Origin: Deinococcus alpinitundrae
GTDB lineage: Bacteria > Deinococcota > Deinococci > Deinococcales > Deinococcaceae
Length of the DNA stretch: 64,000 nucleotides
Direction of reading: 5' to 3'
NCBI RefSeq assembly: GCF_009982895.1
Contig: NZ_WXZL01000009.1
Span: forward strand, 110,073-174,072
Part shown: one piece after another, positions 12,616 to 20,313 of the stretch
Layout of the letters: each line of letters starts with the position of its first letter
Numbering within the stretch: position 1 is the first letter of the stretch
Notes under the pieces: generated by a model
Seen by the model: the letters and a program-made list of their open reading frames with translations, nothing else
Told to the model about the DNA's origin: nothing
Databases searched by the model: none
Position numbers and translations under genes: made by a program

Positions 12616-13403
12616 CCACCTCCAGCGTTCCGGCCACTGCCCGTCCCGCCGTTTCCCCCCTGCGTCCCTTTCTGGCCCTGGCCCGCGCCGAGGTCGTGCG
12701 GCTCCTTCGCAACCGCGCATACCTGATTCCTGCGCTGATGCTGCCGATGCTGTTCTTCGCGCTGTGGGGGCTGCCCAACGCCAGCGGCAAGCTCAGCGGC
12801 GTCAACGCCGGACAGTACATGCTGGTGTCGTACGCTGCCTACTCGCTGATCACTACCGCCATGTACGGCTTCGGGGTGGCAGTGGCTTCCGAGCGCTCGT
12901 CGGGCTGGTGGCGGCAGCTCCGAATCGCGCCGGTTTCGCCCGTTGCCGTTTTCGGGGCCAAGATCACCGCCTCGCTGGTGATGGGACTGCTCAGCTTCTC
13001 GGCGCTGTGCTTGTTCGCCGGGCTGGTCGGCCACGTCTGGCTGAGCGCGCCGCTGTTCCTGAGCGTGCTCTTCAGGCTGCTGCTGGGCATGGTGCCGTTC
13101 GCGCTGCTGGGGCTGGCGCTGGGCCTGCTGGTCGGGCCGGACGCGGCGGGCGGTGTCGCCAACCTGATCTCGCTGCCGATGCTGTTTGCCTCAGGCATCT
13201 TCATTCCGCTGGAGGTGGCTCCCGATTTTGTCAAGACGATTGCGCCTTATTTGCCCGCCTACCACTACGGTCAGCTCGGCTGGAGCGCCCTGGGGGCCGT
13301 ACAGGGTGCAGAATGGGTTCACTGGGCCTGGCTGGCCGGGTACTCCGCCGCGTTCCTGCTGATCGCCCGCTGGGCGGCGGGCCGGGCCGAGACGCGGCGC
13401 TGA
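12612..13403 (+). CDS. ABC-2 type exporter, permease
   Basis: The 263-residue integral membrane protein has about six helices. The ABC-2 hallmarks are a first helix after RAEVVRLLRNRAYLIPALMLP, a large loop, SGWWRQLRIAPVSP before the second helix, and SLPMLFASGIFIPLEVAPDFV near the end. It forms the channel with the ATPase encoded two genes upstream. Its start overlaps the DUF1453-like stop (ATGA). The substrate is unknown; a lipid, peptide or antibiotic is usual for this family. Confidence 0.92.
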   Translation: MTTSSVPATARPAVSPLRPFLALARAEVVRLLRNRAYLIPALMLPMLFFALWGLPNASGKLSGVNAGQYMLVSYAAYSLITTAMYGFGVAVASERSSGWWRQLRIAPVSPVAVFGAKITASLVMGLLSFSALCLFAGLVGHVWLSAPLFLSVLFRLLLGMVPFALLGLALGLLVGPDAAGGVANLISLPMLFASGIFIPLEVAPDFVKTIAPYLPAYHYGQLGWSALGAVQGAEWVHWAWLAGYSAAFLLIARWAAGRAETRR

Positions 13404-13432
13404 GGGGAGAGCTGAGCAGGAGAGGAGGGGAG

Positions 13433-14602
13433 ATGCAGACGCCAGAAGTCACCAAGAAACCCAACTGGGGACGCTTCTGGCGTCTCTTTCCGCTGATCTG
13501 GCTGGTCTACTTGTTTTTTCCAGTCTCGCAGGTTCTTGGCAGCGACCAGCCAGAAATTATCAAGCTGCTGGCGGTGGTGGGCGTGGCCGTGTTCGTGTGG
13601 GTGTGGACACAGCTCTATAGCCAGCGCGAGGCGCGCGTGCGCCATGCCCGGCACCTGGGCCAGCATCAATTCTGGGTGCTGGCGGCGTACGGGTGGTGCC
13701 TGATCCTGTTCGCCGGCTTCACGCCGCTGCCGGACAGTCCCGGCTTCACTTTTCTGGTGTACGCCGCCGCCGTCGCCGGGTTTCAGCGCAGCTTCCGGGT
13801 GGCGCTGTGGGGGCTGATCGGGGTCGTGTTTGCCATGTTCGTGCCGAGCTGGCTGGGTGCTGGGCCGCTGGGCGTGCTCGACATCGTGCAGGTGCTGCTG
13901 CTTTCGAGCTTTGCCATGTACGGCAACCACGCCGGGTTTCGTCAGGGCATGGCCCAGCAGCGTCTGGCACAGGTGCAACTCGAAAAGGAAAAACTGGCCG
14001 CCGACGCCGAACGCGAGCGGATTGCCCGCGATTTGCACGACCTGCTGGGCCATACCCTGAGCGTGATCGTGCTGAAAAGCGAACTCGCCAGCAAGTTGGC
14101 TGACAAGAACCCGGCCCGCGCCATCCAGGAAATCCGCGAGGTGGAGCGCATTTCCCGCGAGGCGCTGAGTGAAGTCCGTGCCGCCGTGCAGGGCTACCGG
14201 GGCAGCGGCCTGAGCGCCGAACTCGCCCGCAGCAAGGTGGCCCTGGACGCGGCGGGCGTGCGGCTGGTGCTGGAGCGGCCCCCACTGGAATTGCCGCCTG
14301 CCACCGAGGCCGGAATCAGCATGGTGCTGCGCGAGGCGGTGACCAACATCGTGCGCCACGCCCGCGCCCAGAACTGCACCGTCATGATCGAGCAGCGCGG
14401 CGAAGTCTACTGGCTCGAAGTTCAGGATGACGGCGTGGGCGGCCTGGCGCCCGAGGGCAGCGGCCTGACCGGGATGCGCGAGCGGGTCCGCGCGCTGGGC
14501 GGCGAACTCAGGCGGGCGGGCGAGGGCGGCACCCGGCTGAGCGCTCAGTTTCCGGTTGCCCAACCCTCCGAGCGCCCCGCCCTCCAGAAGGTCACGGCGT
14601 GA
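13433..14602 (+). CDS. DesK-like sensor histidine kinase
   Basis: The 389-residue kinase has an N-terminal membrane sensor of about five helices (roughly 18-150), then a HisKA_3 dimerisation helix with the phospho-acceptor His in IARDLHDLLGHTLSV. The HATPase domain shows VLREAVTNIVRHARA (N box), VQDDGVGG and SGLTGMRERV (G boxes). ATG 13433 follows GAGGAGGGGAG. It is the sensor for the ABC exporter or for membrane state. The stop overlaps the regulator start (GTGA). Longer in-frame upstream sequence overlaps the permease gene and is not used. Confidence 0.93.
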   Translation: MQTPEVTKKPNWGRFWRLFPLIWLVYLFFPVSQVLGSDQPEIIKLLAVVGVAVFVWVWTQLYSQREARVRHARHLGQHQFWVLAAYGWCLILFAGFTPLPDSPGFTFLVYAAAVAGFQRSFRVALWGLIGVVFAMFVPSWLGAGPLGVLDIVQVLLLSSFAMYGNHAGFRQGMAQQRLAQVQLEKEKLAADAERERIARDLHDLLGHTLSVIVLKSELASKLADKNPARAIQEIREVERISREALSEVRAAVQGYRGSGLSAELARSKVALDAAGVRLVLERPPLELPPATEAGISMVLREAVTNIVRHARAQNCTVMIEQRGEVYWLEVQDDGVGGLAPEGSGLTGMRERVRALGGELRRAGEGGTRLSAQFPVAQPSERPALQKVTA

Positions 14603-15201
14603 TCCGGGTTCTTTTGGCCGAGGATCAGGCGCTGGTGCTGGGCGCACTCTCGGCGCTGCTGTCGCTGGAAGACGATCTGGAAGTGGTGGGCGGCGCTCAT
14701 GACGGCGAGCAGGCGCTGGATCTGGCTCTGAAACTGAGGCCCGACGTGCTGGTCACCGACATCGAGATGCCCCGGCTCAGCGGGCTGGATCTGGCCGCCA
14801 GAGTGCACGAAAGCCTGCCCGAGACCCGCGTCATCATCGTGACCACCTTTGCCCGCAGCGGCTACCTGCGCCGGGCGCTGGACGTGGGCGCACGCGGCTA
14901 CCTGCTCAAGGACGCGCCTGCCGCCGAACTCGCCGACGCCATTCGCCGCGTCTTCGCGGGCGGGCGGGCGATTGATCCCAGTCTGGCGGGCGAAGCCTGG
15001 GAAGCCCAGTCTCCGCTGACCGAGCGCGAGCGCCAGGTGCTGGCCGAGGCCGAAAGTGGGGCCAGCACCGCCGCGATTGCCCAGAGACTCAAGCTCTCGG
15101 AAGGCACCGTCAGGAATTATCTCTCGGAAGCGATCGGCAAGCTGGGTGCGGGGGGCCGGGTGGAGGCGGCGCGGGCGGCCCGAGAAAAGGGCTGGCTGTG
15201 A
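14599..15201 (+). CDS. DesR-like NarL/FixJ response regulator
   Basis: The 200-residue regulator has a receiver domain (Asp9/10 pocket, phospho-acceptor Asp54 in LVTDIEMPRL, Lys in YLLKDAP) and a LuxR-type helix-turn-helix (LTERERQVLAEAESGAST then LKLSEGTVRNYLSEAI). The C-terminal RVEAARAAREKGWL is typical of DesR. It is the cognate partner of the overlapping kinase gene and probably controls this exporter operon; the palindrome at 11074-11089 is a possible target. Confidence 0.94.
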   Translation: MIRVLLAEDQALVLGALSALLSLEDDLEVVGGAHDGEQALDLALKLRPDVLVTDIEMPRLSGLDLAARVHESLPETRVIIVTTFARSGYLRRALDVGARGYLLKDAPAAELADAIRRVFAGGRAIDPSLAGEAWEAQSPLTERERQVLAEAESGASTAAIAQRLKLSEGTVRNYLSEAIGKLGAGGRVEAARAAREKGWL

Positions 15202-15866
15202 GAATCACGGCGCTTGAACTGGCCTGCCGCGATCTGAAGGCACAGCAGCACTTTTACGCCGGGGTGCTGGGCCTGACCTTAGTGGCAAGCTCTGACTCTG
15301 GATTTGCGGTACAGGTGGGCCGCACCCGCCTAAGCTTTCGTTTACAGCCGGAGCAACCAGGCGTGTACCACTTCGCCTTTAATATCCCCGAGAACCAGTT
15401 GGCTCAGGCCAAGAGCTGGATTCAGCAAAGAGCTGCACTGCTGAACGAGGACGGTCAGGACGAGTTCGAAGCCAGCGCCGCCTGGAATGCCCAGATGATC
15501 TACTTTTGCGACCCGGACGGCAACATTCTGGAATGCATCGCCCGGCACCGCCTCGCCAACGCTTCGGCGCAGGCATTCGGCCCAGCCAGCCTGCTGAATA
15601 TCAGCGAGATCGGCTGGCCGGTTAAGACTGTACCAGGCGGTGTGGAGCACCTTCAACAGCAGCTTGGATTGAGTGTCTTTGGAACCGCCTCCGACACCTT
15701 CACGCCGCTGGGCGACGACGAAGGGCTGCTAATCGTGGTGCGACTGGGGCGGCCCTGGTTTCCCACCGCGCAGGCCGCCGCCCGCTTGCCGCTGCGTCTG
15801 ACCCTGGCCGAAGTCGCCGGAGACCTGGAACTGGACTGGGACGCCGCACCCAAAGGGGCGACATGA
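15198..15866 (+). CDS. VOC-superfamily (glyoxalase/dioxygenase-like) protein
   Basis: The 222-residue protein starts with a vicinal-oxygen-chelate module (ITALELACRDLKAQQHFYAGVLGL, then FCDPDGNILECIAR). A second, weaker module follows from about residue 130. Potential metal ligands include His in YHFAFNIP and Glu in NILECI. VOC proteins range from glyoxalases to antibiotic-binding proteins, and the reaction is not predictable. It overlaps the regulator gene before it (GTGA) and the next gene (ATGA), so it belongs to the exporter operon. Confidence 0.82.
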   Translation: MRITALELACRDLKAQQHFYAGVLGLTLVASSDSGFAVQVGRTRLSFRLQPEQPGVYHFAFNIPENQLAQAKSWIQQRAALLNEDGQDEFEASAAWNAQMIYFCDPDGNILECIARHRLANASAQAFGPASLLNISEIGWPVKTVPGGVEHLQQQLGLSVFGTASDTFTPLGDDEGLLIVVRLGRPWFPTAQAAARLPLRLTLAEVAGDLELDWDAAPKGAT

Positions 15867-16729
15867 AACTGCTCACTGACATCAATGTGGCCTGCTTCTC
15901 CGTTGCCCAGGCAGTGGAGACGATGCGGACGGTCCTGCGCCTCCATGCCCAGGACCAACTCACCGCGCCGCCCCGCCTGAGCGCCGCCGGCCTGACCTTC
16001 ACGGTAGGGGCGACCCCGGACGCCTTCGGCTTCCGGGTCTATCCCAATGTCAAAACGCCGCGCTCAGACCAGTTGGTGGCGGTCTGGAACACCCAGGGTC
16101 AAGTGGGGGGCGTGATCGTAGGCAGCGCGCTGGGAACCCTGCGAACCTCGGCGCTGGGCGCGGTGGCCACCGATGTGCTGGCCCGCCCCGACGCCGCGCG
16201 TCTGGGATTGATCGGCAGCGGCACCCAGGCGAAGGCGCACGCCCTGGCCGTCGCCACCGTGCGTCCGCTCTCGCAGATTCTGATTTACAGCCGCGACGCG
16301 GCCCACCGCCAGAAGCTGGCCTCTGAGCTGCGTGACCTGGGCCTGCCCGCCGAGGCTGCGGCGAGCGCCGAGCAAATCTGCGCCGGGAGCGATCTGCTGA
16401 CGCTGGCGACGAGCAGTGCGCAGCCGGTCATCGAGGCCGACTGGGTGCGCCCAGGCACGCACGTCTGCACGCTGGGACCGAAGGAAAAGGAACGCCACGA
16501 GTTGCCGCTGGAGCTGGCTGGGCGGTGCGCCCTGATTGTCACCGACAGCCCGGCACAGCTTGAAGCGTCTCCGGACGGGCCTATCCTCTCCGGCGCGGCG
16601 GTGCGGGCACTGAGCGAGTACATTCAAAACCCGCCGCCCCGCCGACCGGAGGACATCACCCTCTTTCTGTCGGTGGGGCTGGCAGGTACGGAAGTGGTGC
16701 TGGCCCGTGAACTGTTCAATCAGGCTTGA
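15863..16729 (+). CDS. Ornithine cyclodeaminase / mu-crystallin family protein
   Basis: The 288-residue protein is an NAD(P)-dependent enzyme of the OCD/mu-crystallin/alanine dehydrogenase class. The Rossmann motif is LGLIGSGTQAKAHALA. Substrate-side features include FRVYPNVK and LGTLRTSALGAVATDVLA. Members act on ornithine, ketimines, alanine or opine-like products; which one cannot be decided. It ends the operon that began with the ABC ATPase and overlaps the convergent MerR gene by 10 bases. Confidence 0.85.
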   Translation: MKLLTDINVACFSVAQAVETMRTVLRLHAQDQLTAPPRLSAAGLTFTVGATPDAFGFRVYPNVKTPRSDQLVAVWNTQGQVGGVIVGSALGTLRTSALGAVATDVLARPDAARLGLIGSGTQAKAHALAVATVRPLSQILIYSRDAAHRQKLASELRDLGLPAEAAASAEQICAGSDLLTLATSSAQPVIEADWVRPGTHVCTLGPKEKERHELPLELAGRCALIVTDSPAQLEASPDGPILSGAAVRALSEYIQNPPPRRPEDITLFLSVGLAGTEVVLARELFNQA

Positions 16730-17595
16730 TCCCTGGGCACAAACGGCCAGGCCACATCGCCCACCGGGTCGTCTGGGCCGGTGTTGTTCCAGTCGCGGTT
16801 GTAGACCTCACGCGGTGACAGCTGTCCACACTGACCGAGCTGGTTGCCGTGGGCCTGCGCCGCGTCGTGGGCCGAGAGAATCTGCGGAAACTCAAACTGC
16901 GCTTTGGTGAGGGTTACGTAGGCTTCGAAGTGAGCCGGTTCGTTTCTGAGCGTGAACTCGCCCTCGGGCCTCAGATCACCGCTGTACGGAAAGCAGATCT
17001 CGACCGGGCCGTCGCTGTCGTTATTGACCTCGCCGTGATAGATGGCAAACATCGGCCCCCTCCCTTGCCCGCCCTGCGCGGTGATAAAGGTCAGCACACG
17101 CATCGAGTCTTCAAAAAAGGCGCCGAGTTCAGAGACGTACACCCGGCGGGTCAGCGATACCACCGGCTGCTGGGGCACAAAGCGCTGCTGGACAGTGAAG
17201 CTGGGTTGGGTGGTTGCGGTCTGGGGCATGGTCAGGCTCCTTTGTTCAGGCGATTCGAACTGCTTGATGAGATACTCGGCCAGCCCGCGCCGCTGCTGGT
17301 GGGTGGCTTCAATGCCCTGCCAGAGCCGCATAAAGATCGGCCCGCGCTCGACCTGGGCCGCGTCCAGCACCTCGGCAATGGCACTCAGCGGCAAGTCGAG
17401 CTGCCGCAGCAAGCTGATCTGCCTGGCCCGCTCAAGCTGTGCGGGGTCGTAGTAGCGGTAGCCGCTGGCGTCGTCGGTGTAAGCGGGCGCGAGCAGGCCG
17501 AGCGCGTCGTAGAGCCGCAGCGCCTTGAGACTGAGGCGGCTGAGCTGTGAGAAGGCCCCAATCGTCATGTTGGCGCGGGTTGACGTGTTCGGCAT
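16720..17595 (-). CDS. MerR-family regulator with GyrI-like effector domain
   Basis: The 291-residue protein has an N-terminal MerR winged helix (TIGAFSQLSRLSLKALRLYDALGLL, then YRYYDPAQLERARQISLLRQL), a coiled-coil dimerisation helix and a C-terminal GyrI/BmrR-like small-molecule-binding domain from about residue 130. This is the BmrR/TipA-like layout used for sensing hydrophobic drugs. ATG 17595 follows GGAGGTTGAAGG. The upstream promoter has the long 19-bp spacer typical of MerR activation, so autoregulation is likely. Its effector domain resembles the stand-alone protein at 18538-19074 (shared pattern GPVEICFPYSGDL / GPVEVCVPYRGEL). Confidence 0.92.
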   Translation of the reverse strand: MPNTSTRANMTIGAFSQLSRLSLKALRLYDALGLLAPAYTDDASGYRYYDPAQLERARQISLLRQLDLPLSAIAEVLDAAQVERGPIFMRLWQGIEATHQQRRGLAEYLIKQFESPEQRSLTMPQTATTQPSFTVQQRFVPQQPVVSLTRRVYVSELGAFFEDSMRVLTFITAQGGQGRGPMFAIYHGEVNNDSDGPVEICFPYSGDLRPEGEFTLRNEPAHFEAYVTLTKAQFEFPQILSAHDAAQAHGNQLGQCGQLSPREVYNRDWNNTGPDDPVGDVAWPFVPRDQA

Positions 17596-17619
17596 CCTTC
17601 AACCTCCGGAGGTAAGCGC

Positions 17620-17650
17620 AGTGTGCAGCCTGCCCTAGGGGACGAGTCAA
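17620..17650 (-). promoter_or_regulatory. MerR-type promoter with 19-bp spacer
   Basis: TTGACT (rc 17645-17650), a 19-bp spacer and CACACT (rc 17620-17625), then a short leader to the MerR start at 17595. The spacer centre carries the palindrome CCCTAGGG (17633-17640). An overlong spacer with a central dyad is the hallmark of MerR-activated promoters. Confidence 0.7.
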
Positions 17651-17662
17651 GCGCCGGGCAAT

Positions 17663-18457
17663 CTAGACCCTGGCCAGCCAGACCCAGGCCAGCAGCGCCG
17701 CGCCCCCGATCACCAGCCAGCTCGCCGCGCGCGGCACGTCCAGGAGCACGCCTGGAGGCGGCAGACGCCGCAGCCGGGGCAGCACGAAGTTGACCCACAC
17801 CAGGAGGACGCCTGACCCGAAGCTCGCCGCACCCGCCGAGGCGAGCGTCAAAAAGAGATCGCCGGTCCCCACCAGCGTCGCCAGCACTGCCACCAGCCCG
17901 ACTAGTAAATACGGGATCAGGGTCAGCCGCCAGATCCAGACCCGGCGCTCGGCAGGCTCGGCAGGGAGATGCGGCGAGAGGGTGCGCGCCGCGTGGACCA
18001 TCGCCCGGTACGACAGGAACGCACCCAGCAAGGTGAAGAGGCTGCGCCACAAGAGTTCCAGCGCTAGGCCCTGCACCACCTCATGCACGTCTCCGAACGG
18101 CACGAACGACAGTGCCAGCAAGTAGCCCGCCGCCGCAAAGAGGCCGGTGTGCCCCAGCAGCCACCAGAAGTACCAGGCTGTGCCAATGGCAGGCGTGCGG
18201 CGCAGCGCGGCCAAGCCGACGACACCCTGCGCCAGGCTGGCAAGTGGCCCGGCCAGCGCGATCAACCGCCGCCCCAACTCACCGACACTCGCCTCGTCGT
18301 AGTTCATCACCGCGCTGCCAATCGAAACCTTCTGTGCGCCGAGCGCCAGCGCCAGCCCAGCGTGTCCCAGGCCCTCGTGAATCAGGCTGCCGAGCAGGCC
18401 CACCAGCAGCGAGACGGCCATCAGGGTCAGCTTATCCGGGCGGGCAGAGGAGCGCAT
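17663..18457 (-). CDS. Polytopic membrane protein, M50-protease-like
   Basis: The 264-residue protein has about seven hydrophobic helices. The first contains IHEGLGHAGLALALGA, similar to the zinc-binding helix of site-2 proteases, but with HExxxH spacing instead of HExxH. No clear second metal motif (NPDG-like) is visible. It may be a diverged or inactive M50-like protein. ATG 18457 follows AAGGAGAACCGC. It lies between the MerR gene and the orphan GyrI-like gene in the same orientation and may respond to the same signals. Confidence 0.6.
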   Translation of the reverse strand: MRSSARPDKLTLMAVSLLVGLLGSLIHEGLGHAGLALALGAQKVSIGSAVMNYDEASVGELGRRLIALAGPLASLAQGVVGLAALRRTPAIGTAWYFWWLLGHTGLFAAAGYLLALSFVPFGDVHEVVQGLALELLWRSLFTLLGAFLSYRAMVHAARTLSPHLPAEPAERRVWIWRLTLIPYLLVGLVAVLATLVGTGDLFLTLASAGAASFGSGVLLVWVNFVLPRLRRLPPPGVLLDVPRAASWLVIGGAALLAWVWLARV

Positions 18458-18537
18458 GCGGTTCTCCTTGAATCAGGTGGACGGGGTTGGCGGTTTCCCG
18501 GTTCAAGTATGCCTTTCGCCGCTGACTCCGTCTTCAC

Positions 18538-19074
18538 TCAGGGAAACAGTCGTCCGCGCGTTTCGGGCCGCAGCTTGTTCATCCACTTCATCGGCAGGGC
18601 CAGTTCGCCCACGACCTCATCCTCACCGCGCGTGGTCCAGACACCGTAATCCACCTGCCGCAGCGGCCCCAGCACGTCGCCGTTGGCCTGAGCCGCCTGC
18701 TCCACCCCGAGCCGCGCTCGGTGGAACAGGGCCGAATCCTGAAATTCCCGCTTGGTGAGTGGCAGGTATGCCTCGCGGTGGTCGGGGTCGAGGCGGGTGG
18801 TCAGCCCCTCCGGTACGCTCAGCTCGCCCCGGTACGGCACACAGACTTCCACTGGGCCGTCGCTGGCCTCGGTCACAGGATGGTGGTAGATGACCACCAC
18901 CGGGCCGAGTTGCTCCAGCCCCTGGTCGGTCAGCACCTGCGGCAGGGCCAAGCTGGCTCCACCGACGAAGTTCTCCAGTTGCGCCGGGCGCAGGCGGTTG
19001 ACGGCGCAGAGCATCATCTGAGCCGGAACGAAGCGAAATTGCACCGGGGTCACGGCGGGCGCGGGAGCAGTCAT
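18538..19074 (-). CDS. Stand-alone GyrI-like small-molecule-binding protein
   Basis: The 178-residue protein consists of a GyrI/SOUL-type effector-binding domain with no DNA-binding part. It resembles the C-terminal domain of the MerR protein 1.5 kb away in segments such as GPVEVCVPYRGEL, YLPLTKREFQD and QANGDVLGP. Such proteins bind amphipathic drugs, hydrolyse cyclopropanoid toxins or inhibit gyrase; which applies is unknown. TACCAT lies five bases before ATG, suggesting a leaderless mRNA. Confidence 0.75.
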   Translation of the reverse strand: MTAPAPAVTPVQFRFVPAQMMLCAVNRLRPAQLENFVGGASLALPQVLTDQGLEQLGPVVVIYHHPVTEASDGPVEVCVPYRGELSVPEGLTTRLDPDHREAYLPLTKREFQDSALFHRARLGVEQAAQANGDVLGPLRQVDYGVWTTRGEDEVVGELALPMKWMNKLRPETRGRLFP

Positions 19075-19217
19075 GCTTCATGGTAAACGTAGGGCGCGGC
19101 GCGGCGGGCCTTCAGGCCCTCAACGCTCCAGGCACTCAGCCTGGCGGCGCTGGATCAGCGGGGCAGGCGTGAGGGGCGGCATTGGGCTGGCTTCAGTCTG
19201 ACGCAGCGCGCTTTGGC

Positions 19218-19223
19218 TATTCT
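19218..19223 (+). promoter_or_regulatory. -10 element (leaderless) of the nucleoside hydrolase gene
   Basis: TATTCT, six bases, then ATG 19230. This supports 19230 rather than the in-frame upstream codon at 19182. Confidence 0.55.
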
Positions 19224-19229
19224 TCAGCC

Positions 19230-20183
19230 ATGCCCACTCTCACGCCCCGTCCGGTCATCCTCGACGGCGACCCCGGCCACGACGATGCCGTCAACATCCT
19301 GCTGGCCTGCTCAAGCCCCGAGCTGGACGTGCTGGGCGTCACCACCACCTACGGCAACGTGGGGCTGGAGCGCACCACCCACAACGCCCTGGTGGTCCGC
19401 GAGCTGATCGGCGCGGGCTTCCCGATTTATCCCGGCGCAGACCGCCCGCTGGTCGTGCCGCGCCTGAGTGCCGAGGCGGTTCACGGCGAGAGCGGTTTGG
19501 ACGGTCCCGATCTGCCCACGCCCACGCGCGGAGCCGAGCGGCTGCACGCCGCGCAGTTCATCATCGATACGGTCAGGGCGCGGCCCGGCGAGGTGACGCT
19601 CCTGCCCACCGGCCCGCTGACCAATCTGGCGCTGGCGCTTCGCCTCGCGCCCGACATCGCGCCGAAAATCCGCGAGGTCGTCTGGATGGGCGGCAGCCTG
19701 GACACCGGCAACTGGACGCCCAGCGCCGAGTTCAACGCCCTGTGCGACCCGCATGCTGCCCGCATCGTCTTTGAATGCGCCGCCGAGACGGGCCTCAAGC
19801 TGACCATGTTCGGCCTGAATGCCACCCACCAGGCGATTGCCGACCCGGCGCGGGTGGCGGCTTTCCGGCAACTCGGCACGCGGGTGGGCGAGTTCACCGC
19901 CGTGCTGCTGGAATTCTTCGCCGGGCACCACCGCGAGCGCTATGGCTGGGAGGGCGGCGCGCTGCACGACCCGATGACGGCGGCTTACCTGATTGCCCCG
20001 GCACTGTTCGGGGTCAAGGCCATGCGGGTGGACATCGACACCACCGAAGGTCCCAGCGCGGGCCGGACGGTGTGCGACGTGTGGAAGGTTACTGGCCAGC
20101 CGCCGAACGCGGACGTGGCCCTGACGGTGGATGCGGACGGCTTCTTCGCGCTGCTGGTCGAGCGGATAGGGCGCTATGCCTGA
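19230..20183 (+). CDS. Inosine-uridine type nucleoside hydrolase
   Basis: The 317-residue enzyme cleaves the N-glycosidic bond of ribonucleosides. The Ca2+-binding signature is ILDGDPGHDDAVNILLA, followed by VTTTYGNV, LLPTGPLTNLALALR, VWMGGSL, AEFNALCDPHAA and the C-terminal LHDPMTAAYLI. The length is normal. The start at 19230 is chosen because TATTCT sits six bases upstream. It stands alone between divergent and unrelated genes. The nucleoside importer at 54-59 kb could supply its substrate, but they are far apart. Confidence 0.94.
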   Translation: MPTLTPRPVILDGDPGHDDAVNILLACSSPELDVLGVTTTYGNVGLERTTHNALVVRELIGAGFPIYPGADRPLVVPRLSAEAVHGESGLDGPDLPTPTRGAERLHAAQFIIDTVRARPGEVTLLPTGPLTNLALALRLAPDIAPKIREVVWMGGSLDTGNWTPSAEFNALCDPHAARIVFECAAETGLKLTMFGLNATHQAIADPARVAAFRQLGTRVGEFTAVLLEFFAGHHRERYGWEGGALHDPMTAAYLIAPALFGVKAMRVDIDTTEGPSAGRTVCDVWKVTGQPPNADVALTVDADGFFALLVERIGRYA

Positions 20184-20313
20184 GTCGGCGGCGACCTCGG
20201 AGCGCTCCGCAGCCCTCACCCGGGCAAGGCTTCGTTCCTAGACGAAACCTGTATGAAGCCTCATGGCCAGGCCCGGTTCCGCTATCCTGGGCGCACGTCC
20301 GGGGAGGAAAAGC

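Noticed and set aside
12764..13432. Extended 5' end of the sensor kinase frame reaching back over the permease gene
   Set aside because: The extension is Arg/Gly-rich shadow sequence; ATG 13433 has an excellent ribosome binding site and starts the membrane sensor.
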